Origin: CAVYUC01 sp963771595
GTDB lineage: Bacteria; Bacteroidota; Bacteroidia; Bacteroidales; Prolixibacteraceae
Length of the DNA stretch: 64,000 nucleotides
Direction: 5' to 3'
Assembly (NCBI GenBank): GCA_963771595.1
Contig: CAVYUC010000018.1
Location: forward strand, 1-64,000
This document shows, piece by piece, positions 62,264-64,000 of the stretch. Every line of letters starts with the position of its first letter. Positions within the stretch are counted from its first letter, which is position 1. Made by a program: the position numbers and the translations under genes. The notes beneath the pieces were generated by a model. The model saw only the letters and a list, made by a program, of their open reading frames with translations. It ran no database searches and had not been told where the DNA came from.

Positions 62264-63760
62264 TCATGCTTTAACATACCAGTTTTTACTTCGTTCAACA
62301 GCCTTTTTCCAGTTGGCAATTACTTTTTTAAACTGGCCGGTATCTGCAGCGGGTTCAAAGGTTTTATCGATTTGCCATTGTTTTTTTATCTCACTGATGT
62401 TTTGCCAGAATCCGGTAGCCAGCCCGGCAAGATATGCCGCTCCGAGTGCAGTTGTTTCAGTTACCTTTGGCCTGACCACTTTTTTACCAATAGCATCGGC
62501 CTGTATTTGCATCAGCAGGTTATTTACCACCGCGCCGCCATCCACCCGCAACTCTTCCACTTCAATTCCCGAATCACGGACCATTGTTTCGATTACTTCC
62601 ATTGAGCGAAAAACGATGGCTTCGAGTGCTGCCCGTGCTATATGCGCTTTATTTGTTCCGCGGCTTAACCCAATTATAGCTCCGGTGGCGTATTGATCCC
62701 AGTGTGGAGCACCCAGTCCCACAAAACCCTGTACAAAAGAAACCCCGCCACTGTCTTTCACCTGTCCGGCCAGTTCTTCAATTTCCGCCGAAGTTTTAAT
62801 AATTCCCAGCTGATCACGAAGCCACTGCACCACTGCTCCGGCAATAAATATGCTGCCCTCGATGGCATAGGTTACTTTTCCGTCGATTTGCCAGGCAATT
62901 GTGGAGAGCAGTTTATGTTTTGAAATGATGGGTTTACTGCCGGTATTCATCACTACAAAACAACCGGTTCCGTATGTGTTTTTCACCATGCCTTCTTCAA
63001 TGCACATTTGCCCGAACAATGCTGCCTGCTGGTCGCCGGCCATTCCTGCAACCTGAATTTTTTCTCCAAAGTATTCCGGATCGGTTTCGCAATACACTTC
63101 ACTTGACGATTTTACTTCCGGCAATATCGATACTGGAATATCCAGAACATTCAGTAATTCTTCGTCCCATTTCAGGGTTTGAATATTAAAAACCAACGTG
63201 CGGCTGGCGTTGGTAACATCTGTAATATGGGTTTTGCCACCGGTTAGATTCCAGATGAGCCAAGTATCCACTGTTCCAAAAGCCAGTTTTCCGTTTTCTG
63301 CCAGTTCCCGGGCGCCGTCAACATTGTCCAGTATCCACTTTATTTTGGTTCCTGAAAAATATGCATCGATAACCAGGCCTGTTTTTTCGGCAAAAATTTT
63401 TTCGAGGTTTTGCTTTTTTAAATCATCGCAAATTCCGGAAGTGCGTCTGTCCTGCCAAACAATAGCATTGTAAACAGGTTCGCCGGTATCGCGGTTCCAT
63501 AGGACAGTGGTTTCCCGCTGGTTGGTAATACCTATTCCTGAAATTTCTTCTGCAGAAATACCCTGTTTATTCATCACTTCGCGGGCCACCTTCAACTGTG
63601 TTTCCCAAATATCAGCCGGACGATGTTCCACCCAACCGGCCTGCGGATAAATCTGCTCAAATTCCTGCTGGGCAATGTTTACAATTTCGCCGGAATGATT
63701 AAAGAGTATAGCACGATTACTGGTTGTCCCGGAATCGAGTGAAAGGATATATTTTTTCAT
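62264..63760 (-). CDS. glpK: Glycerol kinase
   Basis: A 498-residue FGGY kinase. The phosphate-binding LSLDSGTTSNRAILFN, GITNQRETTVLWNRDTGEPV, the glycerol-binding WQDRRTSGICDDL and the ATP motif GAPHWDQYATGAIIGLSRGT are present, and the C-terminal VDGGAVVNNLLMQIQAD closes the active site. It makes glycerol-3-phosphate from glycerol and ATP. First gene of the glpKDF set. Confidence 0.97.
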   Translation of the reverse strand: MKKYILSLDSGTTSNRAILFNHSGEIVNIAQQEFEQIYPQAGWVEHRPADIWETQLKVAREVMNKQGISAEEISGIGITNQRETTVLWNRDTGEPVYNAIVWQDRRTSGICDDLKKQNLEKIFAEKTGLVIDAYFSGTKIKWILDNVDGARELAENGKLAFGTVDTWLIWNLTGGKTHITDVTNASRTLVFNIQTLKWDEELLNVLDIPVSILPEVKSSSEVYCETDPEYFGEKIQVAGMAGDQQAALFGQMCIEEGMVKNTYGTGCFVVMNTGSKPIISKHKLLSTIAWQIDGKVTYAIEGSIFIAGAVVQWLRDQLGIIKTSAEIEELAGQVKDSGGVSFVQGFVGLGAPHWDQYATGAIIGLSRGTNKAHIARAALEAIVFRSMEVIETMVRDSGIEVEELRVDGGAVVNNLLMQIQADAIGKKVVRPKVTETTALGAAYLAGLATGFWQNISEIKKQWQIDKTFEPAADTGQFKKVIANWKKAVERSKNWYVKA

Positions 63761-64000
63761 AAGTTCAATTTATCTGATTTTGAAGATTGAATCTTTCAGT
63801 ATTTGAAAATACAATAATAATTTCGATTAGTAGAATAGTTTTAAAACATCTAAGCCATTTTTTCACTTATTGGTTAGTTTCCAGAAAAAATAACTTATTG
63901 ATTATTACTTAAATATCCATAAAAAACCACTCTTGTCATTTAATCCGGATTACTCTTAAATAATTCCTGTCTCCGAAGTATTTTTATATACTGTCTTTTT
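63761..64000. other. Upstream region of glpK, AT-rich, with a dispersed repeat
   Basis: 240 bases without a gene. It must contain the glpK promoter on the minus strand; no exact TAnnTTTG box is found. It holds copy 2 of the dispersed repeat (63945-63977) and ends in a T-rich stretch at the window edge. Confidence 0.5.
63945..63977 (+). repeat. Dispersed 33-base repeat, copy 2
   Basis: Reads TCCGGATTACTCTTAAATAA then TTCCTGTCTCCGA; 30 of 33 positions match the minus-strand copy at 56380-56412. The sequence continues to the window edge, so its full length is not visible. Confidence 0.7.

Overview
The window looks like a chromosomal segment of a Bacteroidota bacterium, probably a marine or sediment member of the Marinilabiliales/Prolixibacteraceae type. 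The grounds are a FeoA-FeoB fusion with a FeoB-associated Cys-rich peptide, several TAnnTTTG-type (-7) promoter boxes of the Bacteroidota housekeeping sigma factor, a LysRS with a C-terminal helical extension, PorV/FadL-like outer-membrane proteins and weak Shine-Dalgarno use. The family-level placement is inference. No rRNA, tRNA, prophage, IS element or CRISPR array was recognised.

Region by region: 0.3-4.4 kb (minus) is a compact candidate defence operon: a PD-(D/E)XK-like plus DUF2075 helicase protein, an SRA (modified-cytosine reader) protein, an HNH nuclease broken by one frameshift, and a small unknown protein. From 4.4 to 17 kb, ordinary genes (histidine kinase, membrane metallophosphoesterase, a frameshifted SDR, YihY, oligoendopeptidase F, AI-2E-type permease, secreted unknown) are separated by unusual intergenic islands built from a shared vocabulary of short repeats. 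From 16.9 to 24.4 kb come an M19-like dipeptidase, a RIC/ScdA-like hemerythrin coupled to a LuxR protein with a degenerate receiver, and an iron-uptake operon (OprB-like porin, FeoAB, Cys-rich peptide) with a palindrome in its promoter region. From 24.5 to 26.4 kb is a queuosine operon (precursor transporter, frameshifted queC, queF) behind a probable preQ1-I riboswitch.

From 26.5 to 34 kb: an FMN-binding glutamate synthase-like protein with a clear terminator, a VOC/AHSA1 cluster, a Tat-exported DUF362 protein, D-lactate dehydrogenase and a secreted C1 peptidase. From 34 to 44 kb (minus) lies core metabolism and replication: aroK, parC, parE, then hpt-adk-obg-PAP2-membrane MutS. From 44 to 56 kb: purE, a MntA/HepT toxin-antitoxin pair, two outer-membrane barrel proteins, an acyltransferase, a HAD phosphatase, a GT39-like glycosyltransferase, convergent recJ, and lysS. 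From 56 to 64 kb: secreted proteins, a site-2-protease-like membrane protein and the glycerol operon glpK-glpD-glpF.

Three otherwise intact genes (HNH, SDR, queC) each carry a single one-base frameshift, two of them in homopolymers. This raises the question of sequencing or assembly indels versus real gene decay. All domain calls come from reading motifs by eye; no database search was run.
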